From the NCBI RefSeq assembly GCF_014836665.1, contig NZ_JACSQJ010000006.1, positions 124,001 through 188,000 of the forward strand: a DNA stretch of 64,000 nucleotides. The letters are read 5' to 3'. Of this stretch, positions 18,026 to 25,225 are shown piece after piece (position 1 is the first letter of the stretch; every line of letters begins with the position of its first letter). The DNA comes from Luteimonas colneyensis. Its GTDB lineage: Bacteria; Pseudomonadota; Gammaproteobacteria; Xanthomonadales; Xanthomonadaceae. The notes under the pieces are model-generated. The model was not told the origin of the DNA. It ran no database searches and saw only the letters and a program-made list of their open reading frames with translations. The position numbers were made by a program, and so were the translations under genes.

Positions 18026-18074
18026 CGACGCGCCCTGCGCGTCGTCGGTTGATCGCGGGTCCGATACCCGCGAT
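18026..18074 (+). other. Two stem-loops in the leader of the H1-like gene
   Basis: CGACGCGC-CCT-GCGCGTCG (18026-18044) is a perfect 8-bp hairpin. ATCGCGGGT-CCGAT-ACCCGCGAT (18052-18074) is a perfect 9-bp hairpin. They end 56 bases before the H1-like ATG. No T-tract follows, so they are leader structures rather than terminators. A tRNA T-arm was considered and rejected. Confidence 0.6.
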
Positions 18075-18130
18075 GTGTTTCGTACTGGGCAGTAGCACCT
18101 GCAAGTCCAACTGACGAGGAGAGCCATCCC

Positions 18131-18661
18131 ATGGCCACGAAGAAAGTCGCGAAGAAGAAGGTCGCCAAGAAGGCGGTGAAGAAGGCCGCCAAGAAGACCG
18201 CACGCAAGGCGGCACCGCGCAAGGTCGCCAAGAAGGTCGCGAAGAAGAAGGTCGCCAAGAAGGCCGTGAAGAAGACGGCGAAGAAGGCCGCCACCAGGAA
18301 GACCGCCAAGAAGGCGGCGAAGAAGGCCACCCGCAAGACCGCCAAGAAGGCCACCCGCAAGACCGCCAAGAAGGCCGTGAAGAAGACGGCGAAGAAGACG
18401 GCAAAGAAGGCGGTCAAGAAGACCGCGAAGAAGGCCGTGAAGAAGACGGCGAAGAAGGCCGCGAAGAAGGCCGTCAGGAAGAGCCCGGCCAAGAAGGCCG
18501 CCAAGAAGGCCGCCAAGAAGACCGCCAAGAAGGCGGCGAAGAAGGCGCCTGCGAAGAAGGCCGCCAAGAAGACCGCCAAGAAGGCGGCGAAGAAGCGCGC
18601 GCCCCGCAAGGCCAAGGCTCCGGTCGTCTCCATTCCGGCCGCGCCCGCGCCGCTGATGTAA
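18131..18661 (+). CDS. Histone H1-like lysine/alanine-rich DNA-binding protein
   Basis: 176 residues, almost entirely KKxxKKA, KKTAKKA and RKTAKKA repeats, ending in a short non-repetitive tail VVSIPAAPAPLM. This is the composition of bacterial histone H1-like proteins (AlgP/H1-C-terminal type) that coat or bridge DNA in the nucleoid. The ATG has GACGAGGAGAG about eight bases upstream. The repeats at DNA level (aagaaggc units) make the length prone to slippage between strains. Its leader carries two strong hairpins and, further up, a terminator with a candidate small RNA, which hints at RNA-level control. A bidirectional terminator follows. Confidence 0.9.
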   Translation: MATKKVAKKKVAKKAVKKAAKKTARKAAPRKVAKKVAKKKVAKKAVKKTAKKAATRKTAKKAAKKATRKTAKKATRKTAKKAVKKTAKKTAKKAVKKTAKKAVKKTAKKAAKKAVRKSPAKKAAKKAAKKTAKKAAKKAPAKKAAKKTAKKAAKKRAPRKAKAPVVSIPAAPAPLM

Positions 18662-18686
18662 GCAACCCCGATAGCCGTCGATCAGG

Positions 18687-18722
18687 CCCCTCTCCCGCAG
18701 CCCAGGCGGGGGAGGGGTTTTT
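18687..18722. terminator. Intrinsic terminator after H1-like gene
   Basis: CCCCTCTCCCGC pairs with GCGGGGGAGGGG (one T-G wobble) around a 7-base loop, followed by TTTTT. It lies between the H1-like gene and the convergent serine hydrolase. Confidence 0.9.
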
Positions 18723-18769
18723 CATTGGAGGCGGGGAAGCGGTGATCCGGGCGAGCGCCCGGTGCGGAG

Positions 18770-20197
18770 CTACTCCGGCCTGGCGTTGGACGCTGCGCTG
18801 CCGCCGCTGCCGCTGCCGGCCGGGGCCGCTGCAGCCGCCCCGGCGGCATGCCCCGGACGACCGTCTCCGGCCGCGTTCGCGAGCATCAGGTCCTCGACGT
18901 CATCGAAGTCGACGTCGAGCCAGGGCTGCGGGGCCAGTCCGATGGCGCTGTCGAGGATGGTCGGCAGCAGGCCGGTGGGCAGGCTGCTCTCGCCGTTCCA
19001 CAGCACCACGACGCCGAGGTCGCGTTCCGGCATCATCGCCATCAGGCCGCGGTAGCCCTGGACGGCGCCGGCGTGGAACACCACGCGATGCCCGGAATAG
19101 TCATAGACGCGCCAGCCGAGCGCGTAGCCGGCATCGCCCAGCCGCTGGCGGCGCCAGCCGGAGCTGCGCATCTCGCCGGGCGTGGACACCAGCGGTTGCT
19201 GCAGCGTCGCCAGCAGCGGCGCCGGCAGTACGTCCGGGCGGCGCCCCGACTGCGCGATCAGCCACTGCGCCATGTCGCTGATGCTGGCGTTGACGCCGGC
19301 GGCCGGCGCCACGCGGTAATAGGTCGGCTTGGGCATCAGCGAACGCCAGCCGCCGCCGGCACGCACATGCGGCTTCGCCCAGCGCGGGCTCGCCTGGATG
19401 CCTTCAAGACCGTAGCTCGCGTCGTCCATGCCCAGCGGCTTGAAGATGCGCCCCGTCACCGCCTCGCTGAAGAACTGTCCCGATGCCGCCGACACCACGT
19501 CGCCGACGAGGCTGAAGGCCACGTTCTGGTAGCTGTAGCAGTCGCCGACATCGCAGGTCATGGGAGCGTTCGCCAGCCGCTGCACCAGACTGCGGTAGTC
19601 GGCGTTGCGCTCGATGTCGCGGTCGTAGGTGTTGCGGCCCAGGCCCACGCGGTGGCTGAGTACGTCGGCGACGGTCAGCCTGGCGGCGGCGTCCGGGCGG
19701 GACAGCCGCAGCGCCGGCATGAAGTCGGCCACGTGGCTGTCCCAGCGCAGCGAACCCTCGGCCACCAGCAGCCCGGTGACGGTGCCGGCGAAGGGCTTGG
19801 ACAGCGAGGCCAGGCGGAAGACGGTATGCGCGTCGACAGGCTCAGCGTTGCTGACGTCGGTGATGCCGTAGCCGCGCGCGCTCAGCACCTCGCCCTTGTG
19901 CACGATGGCCATCGCCAGTCCCGGCACGCGCTGGTTGGCGACCACCGCCTGCGCCATTGCTTCGAAGCGCGCCACGTCGAAGCCGTCGGCCAGCGGCATC
20001 GGCTTCGTGCCGGGCGCCAGGAGCGGCGAGGCGCCGGTTGTCGCGGCGGAGGCGGTTGCCGGCGGTGCCTGCACGTCGGTGGACGGTTGCCAGCGAAGTT
20101 CCGACTGGGCCGCGGTGCCCACCGCCATCGGCGTCAGGCATGCGAACAGGCCGGCACCCAGGAGGAGGCGGCGAGGCGTGCGCGCTGCGTCTTTCAT
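18770..20197 (-). CDS. Beta-lactamase family serine hydrolase (class C/esterase fold)
   Basis: 475 residues with an N-terminal signal peptide (RRLLLGAGLFACLTPMAVGT). The penicillin-binding fold motifs are all present: SxxK in LASLSKPF, YxN in CYSYQNVAF and a third motif HAG in VVFHAGAVQGYRG. Members are exported D-aminopeptidases, esterases or carboxypeptidases; true beta-lactamase activity is unlikely for this branch. The C-terminal ~35 residues are a low-complexity Gly/Ala/Ser tail. Start 20197 (MKDAARTPRR) opens the signal peptide; 24 further codons upstream do not look coding. It is divergent from lemA, with 83 bases between the starts. Confidence 0.88.
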   Translation of the reverse strand: MKDAARTPRRLLLGAGLFACLTPMAVGTAAQSELRWQPSTDVQAPPATASAATTGASPLLAPGTKPMPLADGFDVARFEAMAQAVVANQRVPGLAMAIVHKGEVLSARGYGITDVSNAEPVDAHTVFRLASLSKPFAGTVTGLLVAEGSLRWDSHVADFMPALRLSRPDAAARLTVADVLSHRVGLGRNTYDRDIERNADYRSLVQRLANAPMTCDVGDCYSYQNVAFSLVGDVVSAASGQFFSEAVTGRIFKPLGMDDASYGLEGIQASPRWAKPHVRAGGGWRSLMPKPTYYRVAPAAGVNASISDMAQWLIAQSGRRPDVLPAPLLATLQQPLVSTPGEMRSSGWRRQRLGDAGYALGWRVYDYSGHRVVFHAGAVQGYRGLMAMMPERDLGVVVLWNGESSLPTGLLPTILDSAIGLAPQPWLDVDFDDVEDLMLANAAGDGRPGHAAGAAAAAPAGSGSGGSAASNARPE

Positions 20198-20280
20198 CGG
20201 GCGTATCCCCTGCGTATGCTGCGACTGCGGGGTGATCATATGCCTCTGCCTCCGCAATTGCATGAACAAGGGGAGCTTTG

Positions 20281-20883
20281 ATGTCCAGCTTGCTGATCCT
20301 GCTCGTGTTTGTGGGTGTGATCGTCGTCGCGATCGGATGGGGCGTCGGCATCTACAACGGCCTCGTCACCGCCCGCAACGCCTTCAGGAACGCCTTCGCC
20401 CAGATCGACGTGCAGCTGCAGCGCCGCTTCGACCTGATCCCGAACCTGGTGGAAACCGCCAAGGGCTACCTCAAGCACGAGCGCGAGACGCTGGAGGCGG
20501 TGATCGCCGCCCGCGGCGCCGCCGTGTCCGGCCTGGCCGCGGCCAAGGCCAGCCCCGGCGATCCGGCGGCGATGGCCGAGCTGGCGCAGTCGCAGGGCAT
20601 GCTCAACGGCGCGCTCGGCCGGCTGCTGGCGGTGGCCGAGGCCTATCCGGACCTCAAGGCCAACCAGAACATGATGCAGCTCACCGAGGAACTGACCTCG
20701 ACCGAGAACCGCGTCGCCTTCGCCCGCCAGGCCTTCAACGATTCGGTGATGGCCTACAACAACAAGCGCGAAGTGTTCCCGTCCAGCATCGTGGCCGGCA
20801 TGTTCAACTTCGACGCCGCGGCGCTGCTGGAGATCCCGGCCGACCGTGCCGAGGTCCGCGAGGCGCCCAAGGTCCAGTTCTGA
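20281..20883 (+). CDS. lemA: LemA family protein
   Basis: 200 residues with one N-terminal membrane segment (SLLILLVFVGVIVVAIGWGV) and a cytoplasmic helical domain containing NAFAQIDVQLQRRFDLIPNL, the LemA hallmark, and AYPDLKANQNM. Function is not settled; LemA is commonly paired with M48 peptidases or membrane stress proteins. The ATG at 20281 follows AAGGGGAG; a TTG one codon upstream is possible. The M48 peptidase gene starts 6 bases after the stop, so the two form an operon. Confidence 0.95.
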   Translation: MSSLLILLVFVGVIVVAIGWGVGIYNGLVTARNAFRNAFAQIDVQLQRRFDLIPNLVETAKGYLKHERETLEAVIAARGAAVSGLAAAKASPGDPAAMAELAQSQGMLNGALGRLLAVAEAYPDLKANQNMMQLTEELTSTENRVAFARQAFNDSVMAYNNKREVFPSSIVAGMFNFDAAALLEIPADRAEVREAPKVQF

Positions 20884-20889
20884 CGCTCG

Positions 20890-22773
20890 ATGAACTTCTT
20901 CGAGCAGCAGGCCAGGGCGCGCCGCAGCAGCACCCGCCTCGTGGTGCTGTTCGCGCTGGCGGTGGCCGGCATGGTGCTGGCGATCGACCTCGCGGTGCTG
21001 CTGGTGGCGGGCACGAACTGGCCATTGCTGGCCTTCACCACGCTGGCCACGCTGGCGGTGATCGGACTCGGCTCGCTGTACCGGCTGGCGTCGCTGCGCG
21101 GGGGCGGTGACGCCGTCGCCCTGCAGTTCGGCGGCACGCCGGTGCCGCACGACACCACCGACGCCTCGCTGCGCCGCCTGCGCAACGTGGTCGAGGAGAT
21201 CTCGATCGCGTCGGGCGTTCCGGTGCCCGGGCTCTACGTGATGGAGAACGAGGCGGCGATCAACGCCTTCGCCGCCGGCTACTCGTCCAGCGACGCCGCG
21301 ATCGCGGTGACCCGCGGCGCGCTCGACCGCCTCAACCGCGACGAGCTGCAGGGCGTCATCGCCCACGAGTTCAGCCACGTCGCCAACGGCGACATGCGCC
21401 TCAACATCCGGCTGATGGGCGTGCTGTTCGGCATCCTCATGATCAGCCTGATCGGGCGCAAGGTGCTGTATCTCGGCGGCAGCCGCGACCGCAACGCCGC
21501 CGCGGTGATGATGGCCGCGCTGGTCGCGCTGGTGGTCGGCAGCATCGGCATGTTCTTCGGCCGCATGATCAAGGCCAGCGTCAGCCGCTCGCGCGAGCGC
21601 CTGGCCGACGCCTCGGCCGTGCAGTTCACGCGCCAGACCTCGGGCCTGGCCGGGGCGCTGAAGAAGATCGCAGGGCTTCCGGACGGCGCCCGCCTGAGCG
21701 ACCGGGCCGACGCCGAGGAGGCCAGCCACATGCTGTTCGGCGATGGCGTCGGCTTCAGCGGGCTGTTCGCCACCCATCCGCCGATCCTGGAGCGCATCCA
21801 GGCGCTGGAGCCCGGCTTCCGCGGCGAGCAGCTCGAGGGCCTGCGCCGGCAGTGGACGCTGTCGCCGCCGTCGGGGCTGCAGGAGGACCGGATGATGGGC
21901 CTGGACGGGCACGCGGCGCCGCTGCCTTCCCGCGACGCACGGCTCGACGTCACCCCGCCGATGGTCGCCGCCCAGGTCGGCAGTCCCGAGGCCGACGACT
22001 ACCGGCGGGCCGATGCGATCGTGCACGCGATGCCGCCCCCGCTGCGCGCGCTGGCGCAGTCGCGCGGGGCGGTGGTCCAGGTCGTGCTCGGGCTGCTGCT
22101 CGACGACGATGCGGCCCTGCGCGCGCGCCAGCTGCCGGAGATCACCGCGCGCATGGGCGACGAGGTCGCCCGCGAGGCGCTGGCGCTGCACGGCGGCGAC
22201 CTGCAGCTGCTGCACCCGATGCAGCGCCTGCCGCTGGCCGCGCTCGCCTTCCCCGTGCTGCGCCGCCGCCCGCGCCCCGAGCTGGAGACGCTGCTCGACA
22301 CCGTGCACGCGATCGTCCACTGCGACGGACGGGTCTCGCTGTTCGAGTACTGCCTGGGGCGCCTGCTCGAGGTGCAGCTGCGCGAATCGCTCGACCCGGC
22401 ACGCCACGCGCGCTTCGGCCGGCGCAAGCCCGGCAACGTGCGCGGGGAGTTCGCGACCCTGCTCGCGGTCGTCGCCCACGCCGGCAACCCGGGCGACCCC
22501 GCGGCCGCGCAGCGCGCCTACCTCGCCGGCCTGCAGCGCGTGCTGCCGCGCGACCACCTGCCCTACGCGCCGCCGGCCAATGGCGTACTCGCGCTCGACG
22601 CGGTCTGGCCGGCGCTCGATGCGCTCGAGCCGCTGGCCAAGCAGCTGATGGTGGAGGCGGTTACCGCCGCCGCCAGCCACGACGGCCGCATCTCGGTGGC
22701 GGAATCCGAGCTGCTGCGCACCATCTGCGGCGTGCTGCACTGCCCGCTGCCGCCGGGGCTGGAAGCCGCCTGA
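20890..22773 (+). CDS. M48 family membrane zinc metallopeptidase with TerB-like C-terminus
   Basis: 627 residues. Two hydrophobic segments lie in residues 16-62. The zinc site is HEFSH (H159, E160, H163), with the third ligand region in SRERLADASAVQFTR. Two more membrane segments follow (about 175-225). The peptidase part ends near residue 310 with LFATHPPILERIQAL. The remaining ~300 residues are not typical of HtpX; they contain two similar segments, AIVHCDGRVSLFEY and AAASHDGRISVAESELL, that resemble the DGxxxxxE turn of TerB/DjlA-type helical domains. HtpX-like peptidases degrade damaged membrane proteins. It is the second gene of the lemA operon. Confidence 0.9.
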   Translation: MNFFEQQARARRSSTRLVVLFALAVAGMVLAIDLAVLLVAGTNWPLLAFTTLATLAVIGLGSLYRLASLRGGGDAVALQFGGTPVPHDTTDASLRRLRNVVEEISIASGVPVPGLYVMENEAAINAFAAGYSSSDAAIAVTRGALDRLNRDELQGVIAHEFSHVANGDMRLNIRLMGVLFGILMISLIGRKVLYLGGSRDRNAAAVMMAALVALVVGSIGMFFGRMIKASVSRSRERLADASAVQFTRQTSGLAGALKKIAGLPDGARLSDRADAEEASHMLFGDGVGFSGLFATHPPILERIQALEPGFRGEQLEGLRRQWTLSPPSGLQEDRMMGLDGHAAPLPSRDARLDVTPPMVAAQVGSPEADDYRRADAIVHAMPPPLRALAQSRGAVVQVVLGLLLDDDAALRARQLPEITARMGDEVAREALALHGGDLQLLHPMQRLPLAALAFPVLRRRPRPELETLLDTVHAIVHCDGRVSLFEYCLGRLLEVQLRESLDPARHARFGRRKPGNVRGEFATLLAVVAHAGNPGDPAAAQRAYLAGLQRVLPRDHLPYAPPANGVLALDAVWPALDALEPLAKQLMVEAVTAAASHDGRISVAESELLRTICGVLHCPLPPGLEAA

Positions 22774-22873
22774 GCGCCCGGGCCACGCTGTGTTCCCGAC
22801 GGCGAGGTGGCGGCGGCGGCCTTCGATCGGATAACGTGCCGCCAGCGATGGGCGGCAACCGGAAGGCATCGGT

Positions 22874-24247
22874 TTGATGATCAGCGAGCAGGCGGGCGCC
22901 GACCGGCGCCTGGGGCGCTTCCGGGCCGCGTTGTCCGCGTCGCCGCCGCTGTGGTGGGCGATGCTGTATTTCTTCAGCCTGCTCTGCGGCTACTACGTGC
23001 TGCGCCCCGTGCGCGACGCCATGGGCGCGTCGTCGGATGCCGCCGCGGTGTTCCCGCGCGGCCTGATCGCGCTGGGCGAGCGCTTCGGCGTCGAGCTCGG
23101 CGAGTTCACCCTGCAGCTGCTGTTCACCGCCACCTTCATCGCCATGGTCGTGCTGCAGCCGCTGTACGGCGCGCTGGTGTCGCGCTTCCCGCGGCGGGTG
23201 TTCCTGCCGGCGGTGTACCTGGCCTTCATCGCCTGCCTGTTCGGCTTCTGGTGGGCCTTCGACAGCGCGATCCCCGGCCGCGGCGCGGCGTTCTTCGTCT
23301 GGGTGGCGGTGTTCAACCTGTTCGCGGTGACCGTGTTCTGGAGCTTCATGGCCGACGTGTTCGACAACGCGAACGCTAAGCAGCTCTATGGCTACATCGG
23401 CGCCGCCGGCACGGTCGGCGCCCTGGTCGGCCCGGCGATCACCCGCTTCCTGGTCGAGCCGGTGGGCGTGGCCAACCTGCTGCTGGTGTCGGCCGGCTTC
23501 CTCGGCATCTGCCTGCTCTGCATCATGAAGCTGCGGCCCTGGGCGCTGTCGCGCGAGCGCAGCCAGGGCGGTGGCGCCGACGGCCGGGCCATGGGCGGCT
23601 CGATGCTGGCCGGCCTGCGCCTGGTGTGGCAGCGGCCGCTGCTGCGCGCGCTGGCGCTGCTGATGTTCTTCGGCGTCGGCGTGGGCACCCTGCTGTACAA
23701 CGAGCAGGCGCGGATCGTACGCGCCGCCTTCGCCACCGCCGAGGAGCGGGCCGCCTTCTATTCCATGCTCGACTGGGCGATCAATGGCCTCACCATCGCC
23801 ATCCAGCTGCTGCTCACGCGTTTCCTGCTGCAGCGCTACGGCATCGCGCCGCTGCTGCTGCTGCCGGCGTTCGCGATCATGCTGGGTTTCGCGGCCCTGT
23901 CGGCCTCGCCGCTGCCGATGCTGGTGGCGATCGTGCAGATCGTGACCCGCGCCAGCGAGTTCTCCCTGGCCAAGCCCGCGCGCGAGACGCTGTACACGCG
24001 CGTCGACCGCGAGGAGCGCTACAAGGCCAAGGCGGTGATTGACACCGCCGTGTACCGCGGCGGCGACCTCACCTTCGTCTGGGTGCACAAGGCGCTGGCC
24101 ACGCTGGGGTCGAGCATGGTGTTCCTGGCCGGCTTGGGCATCGCCCTGGGCATGGCGTTCGGCGCATGGCGCGTGGTGCGCGCCGAGCGCACGCTCCCGC
24201 ACGACCCGCGTGCGGAGCCTGCGCATGCGCCCCCCAGGCCGACGTGA
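22874..24247 (+). CDS. MFS / ATP-ADP translocase-like transporter
   Basis: 457 residues with 11-12 membrane segments. The N-terminal MLYFFSLLCGYYVLRPVRDA motif and FWSFMADVFDNANAKQLYG with YGYIGAAGTVGALVGP are typical of proteins annotated as MFS or NTP/NDP-exchange-like carriers in free-living proteobacteria. The late segment RVDREERYKAKAVIDTAVYR is also family-specific. True nucleotide exchange is known for the obligate intracellular members only, so the substrate here is open. It stands alone between the M48 gene and convergent small genes. Confidence 0.8.
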   Translation: MMISEQAGADRRLGRFRAALSASPPLWWAMLYFFSLLCGYYVLRPVRDAMGASSDAAAVFPRGLIALGERFGVELGEFTLQLLFTATFIAMVVLQPLYGALVSRFPRRVFLPAVYLAFIACLFGFWWAFDSAIPGRGAAFFVWVAVFNLFAVTVFWSFMADVFDNANAKQLYGYIGAAGTVGALVGPAITRFLVEPVGVANLLLVSAGFLGICLLCIMKLRPWALSRERSQGGGADGRAMGGSMLAGLRLVWQRPLLRALALLMFFGVGVGTLLYNEQARIVRAAFATAEERAAFYSMLDWAINGLTIAIQLLLTRFLLQRYGIAPLLLLPAFAIMLGFAALSASPLPMLVAIVQIVTRASEFSLAKPARETLYTRVDREERYKAKAVIDTAVYRGGDLTFVWVHKALATLGSSMVFLAGLGIALGMAFGAWRVVRAERTLPHDPRAEPAHAPPRPT

Positions 24248-24314
24248 GTCGCTGAAAGCCGGCTTCGGCGCCGCGCCACAGTGGTTCCGTCCGCGTCGCG
24301 CCGCGCGGGCGGCC

Positions 24315-24695
24315 CTATCCGGCAGATGCCGCGAGCGCGAACACGATCGCACCGAGCGCGAAGGCGAGGCTGAGCGCATGCACCAGCGGATGGTGGACGC
24401 GCAGCCACACGAATTGGGTGGCCAGGCGCAATGCCCAGAACCCCGACATGCCGAGCAGGAAGGCGCGGCCCAGCGGCGTGCCGGCCAGTTCGCGTGGATA
24501 CAGCAGGCAGAGCACGGCGACCAGGAGGAACACCCAGACCAGCTGCACGTTCGCGATCTGCACGATCGCGCGGTTGGGCAACGTGGTGGTGGCCAGCGTC
24601 CGCGGCCATTTGAACAGGGTCCAGAACGCCAGGTGGAACAGGGAGAAGCCGAGGCTGTGGATGGCGCACAGGAGGAGCAGCGCCTGTGCGGTCAT
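24315..24695 (-). CDS. Small integral membrane protein, unknown function
   Basis: 126 residues with four predicted membrane segments: AQALLLLCAIHSLGFSLFHL, LVWVFLLVAVLCLLYP, AFLLGMSGFWALRL and HALSLAFALGAIVFALAA. I do not recognise the family. The ATG at 24695 overlaps the stop of the DUF4442 gene as ATGA, which is why it is preferred over an ATG nine codons earlier. Translational coupling suggests the two proteins are used together. Confidence 0.75.
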   Translation of the reverse strand: MTAQALLLLCAIHSLGFSLFHLAFWTLFKWPRTLATTTLPNRAIVQIANVQLVWVFLLVAVLCLLYPRELAGTPLGRAFLLGMSGFWALRLATQFVWLRVHHPLVHALSLAFALGAIVFALAASAG

Positions 24696-25168
24696 GGCCT
24701 TGAGCGCTTCGGCGAGACCCACATGGAGATGCGCGCGCGGAACACGGCCTCACCCGCCGGGTCGGTGATGGTGACCGCCACCGGCAGCGCATAGCCCTCG
24801 GTCGACTCGACCACCGGCGCGGCCGGCATCGCGACCGCGCGCATCGTGCCCATGGCCTTCTTCAGGTACTCGACCTCCATGCCCTTCGGGATCCAGCGCA
24901 TGGATGGCGGGAGGCTGGCGTCGGTTGCGAGCCCTCCGGCAAGCTCGGCGAGGTTGCACAGCGCGATCGCGTGCACACTGCCGATGTGGTTGGTGACGCG
25001 GCGGCGGTGGCGCAGGCTCGCCTCGCAGCGCCGGGGTTCCAGGCGCTCGATCCGCGGCGAGATGCTGGCGAAGTAGGGCGCCTTCAGACAGACCAGCTTC
25101 GAGAACAGCCAGCCGCCGCAGGGCCAGCGGGTGACGCGGCGGTGGATGTCGAGGATGGATGCGGCCAT
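24692..25168 (-). CDS. DUF4442 hotdog-fold protein, thioesterase-like
   Basis: 158 residues. The arrangement LFSKLVCLKAPYFASISPRI, NHIGSVHAIALCNLAELAGG and RWIPKGMEVEYLKKAMG is typical of the DUF4442/PaaI-like hotdog family, which includes acyl-CoA thioesterases. The N-x-x-G-x-x-H-x-x-x-x-x-x-x-x-A pattern supplies the likely active-site loop. AGGAG precedes the ATG by six bases. It is followed by a translationally coupled membrane protein and preceded by fadE on the same strand, 57 bases away, so a link to acyl-CoA turnover is reasonable but inferred. Confidence 0.8.
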   Translation of the reverse strand: MAASILDIHRRVTRWPCGGWLFSKLVCLKAPYFASISPRIERLEPRRCEASLRHRRRVTNHIGSVHAIALCNLAELAGGLATDASLPPSMRWIPKGMEVEYLKKAMGTMRAVAMPAAPVVESTEGYALPVAVTITDPAGEAVFRARISMWVSPKRSRP

Positions 25169-25225
25169 GGCGTTCTCCTGACATGACGAGGGCGCCGGTC
25201 GGGCGCCCTCGGGGTGTGTTCCGGA

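Noticed and set aside
18040-18080. Possible tRNA (GCGGG-TCCGATA-CCCGC looks like a T-arm)
   Set aside because: The loop lacks the TTC start of a T-loop, and no anticodon arm, D-arm or matching acceptor stem is found in the right places; the simple 9-bp hairpin explains it better.
17797-18114. 105-codon plus-strand frame across the candidate sRNA and H1 leader
   Set aside because: No ribosome binding site, no family resemblance, and it crosses an intrinsic terminator and two hairpins.
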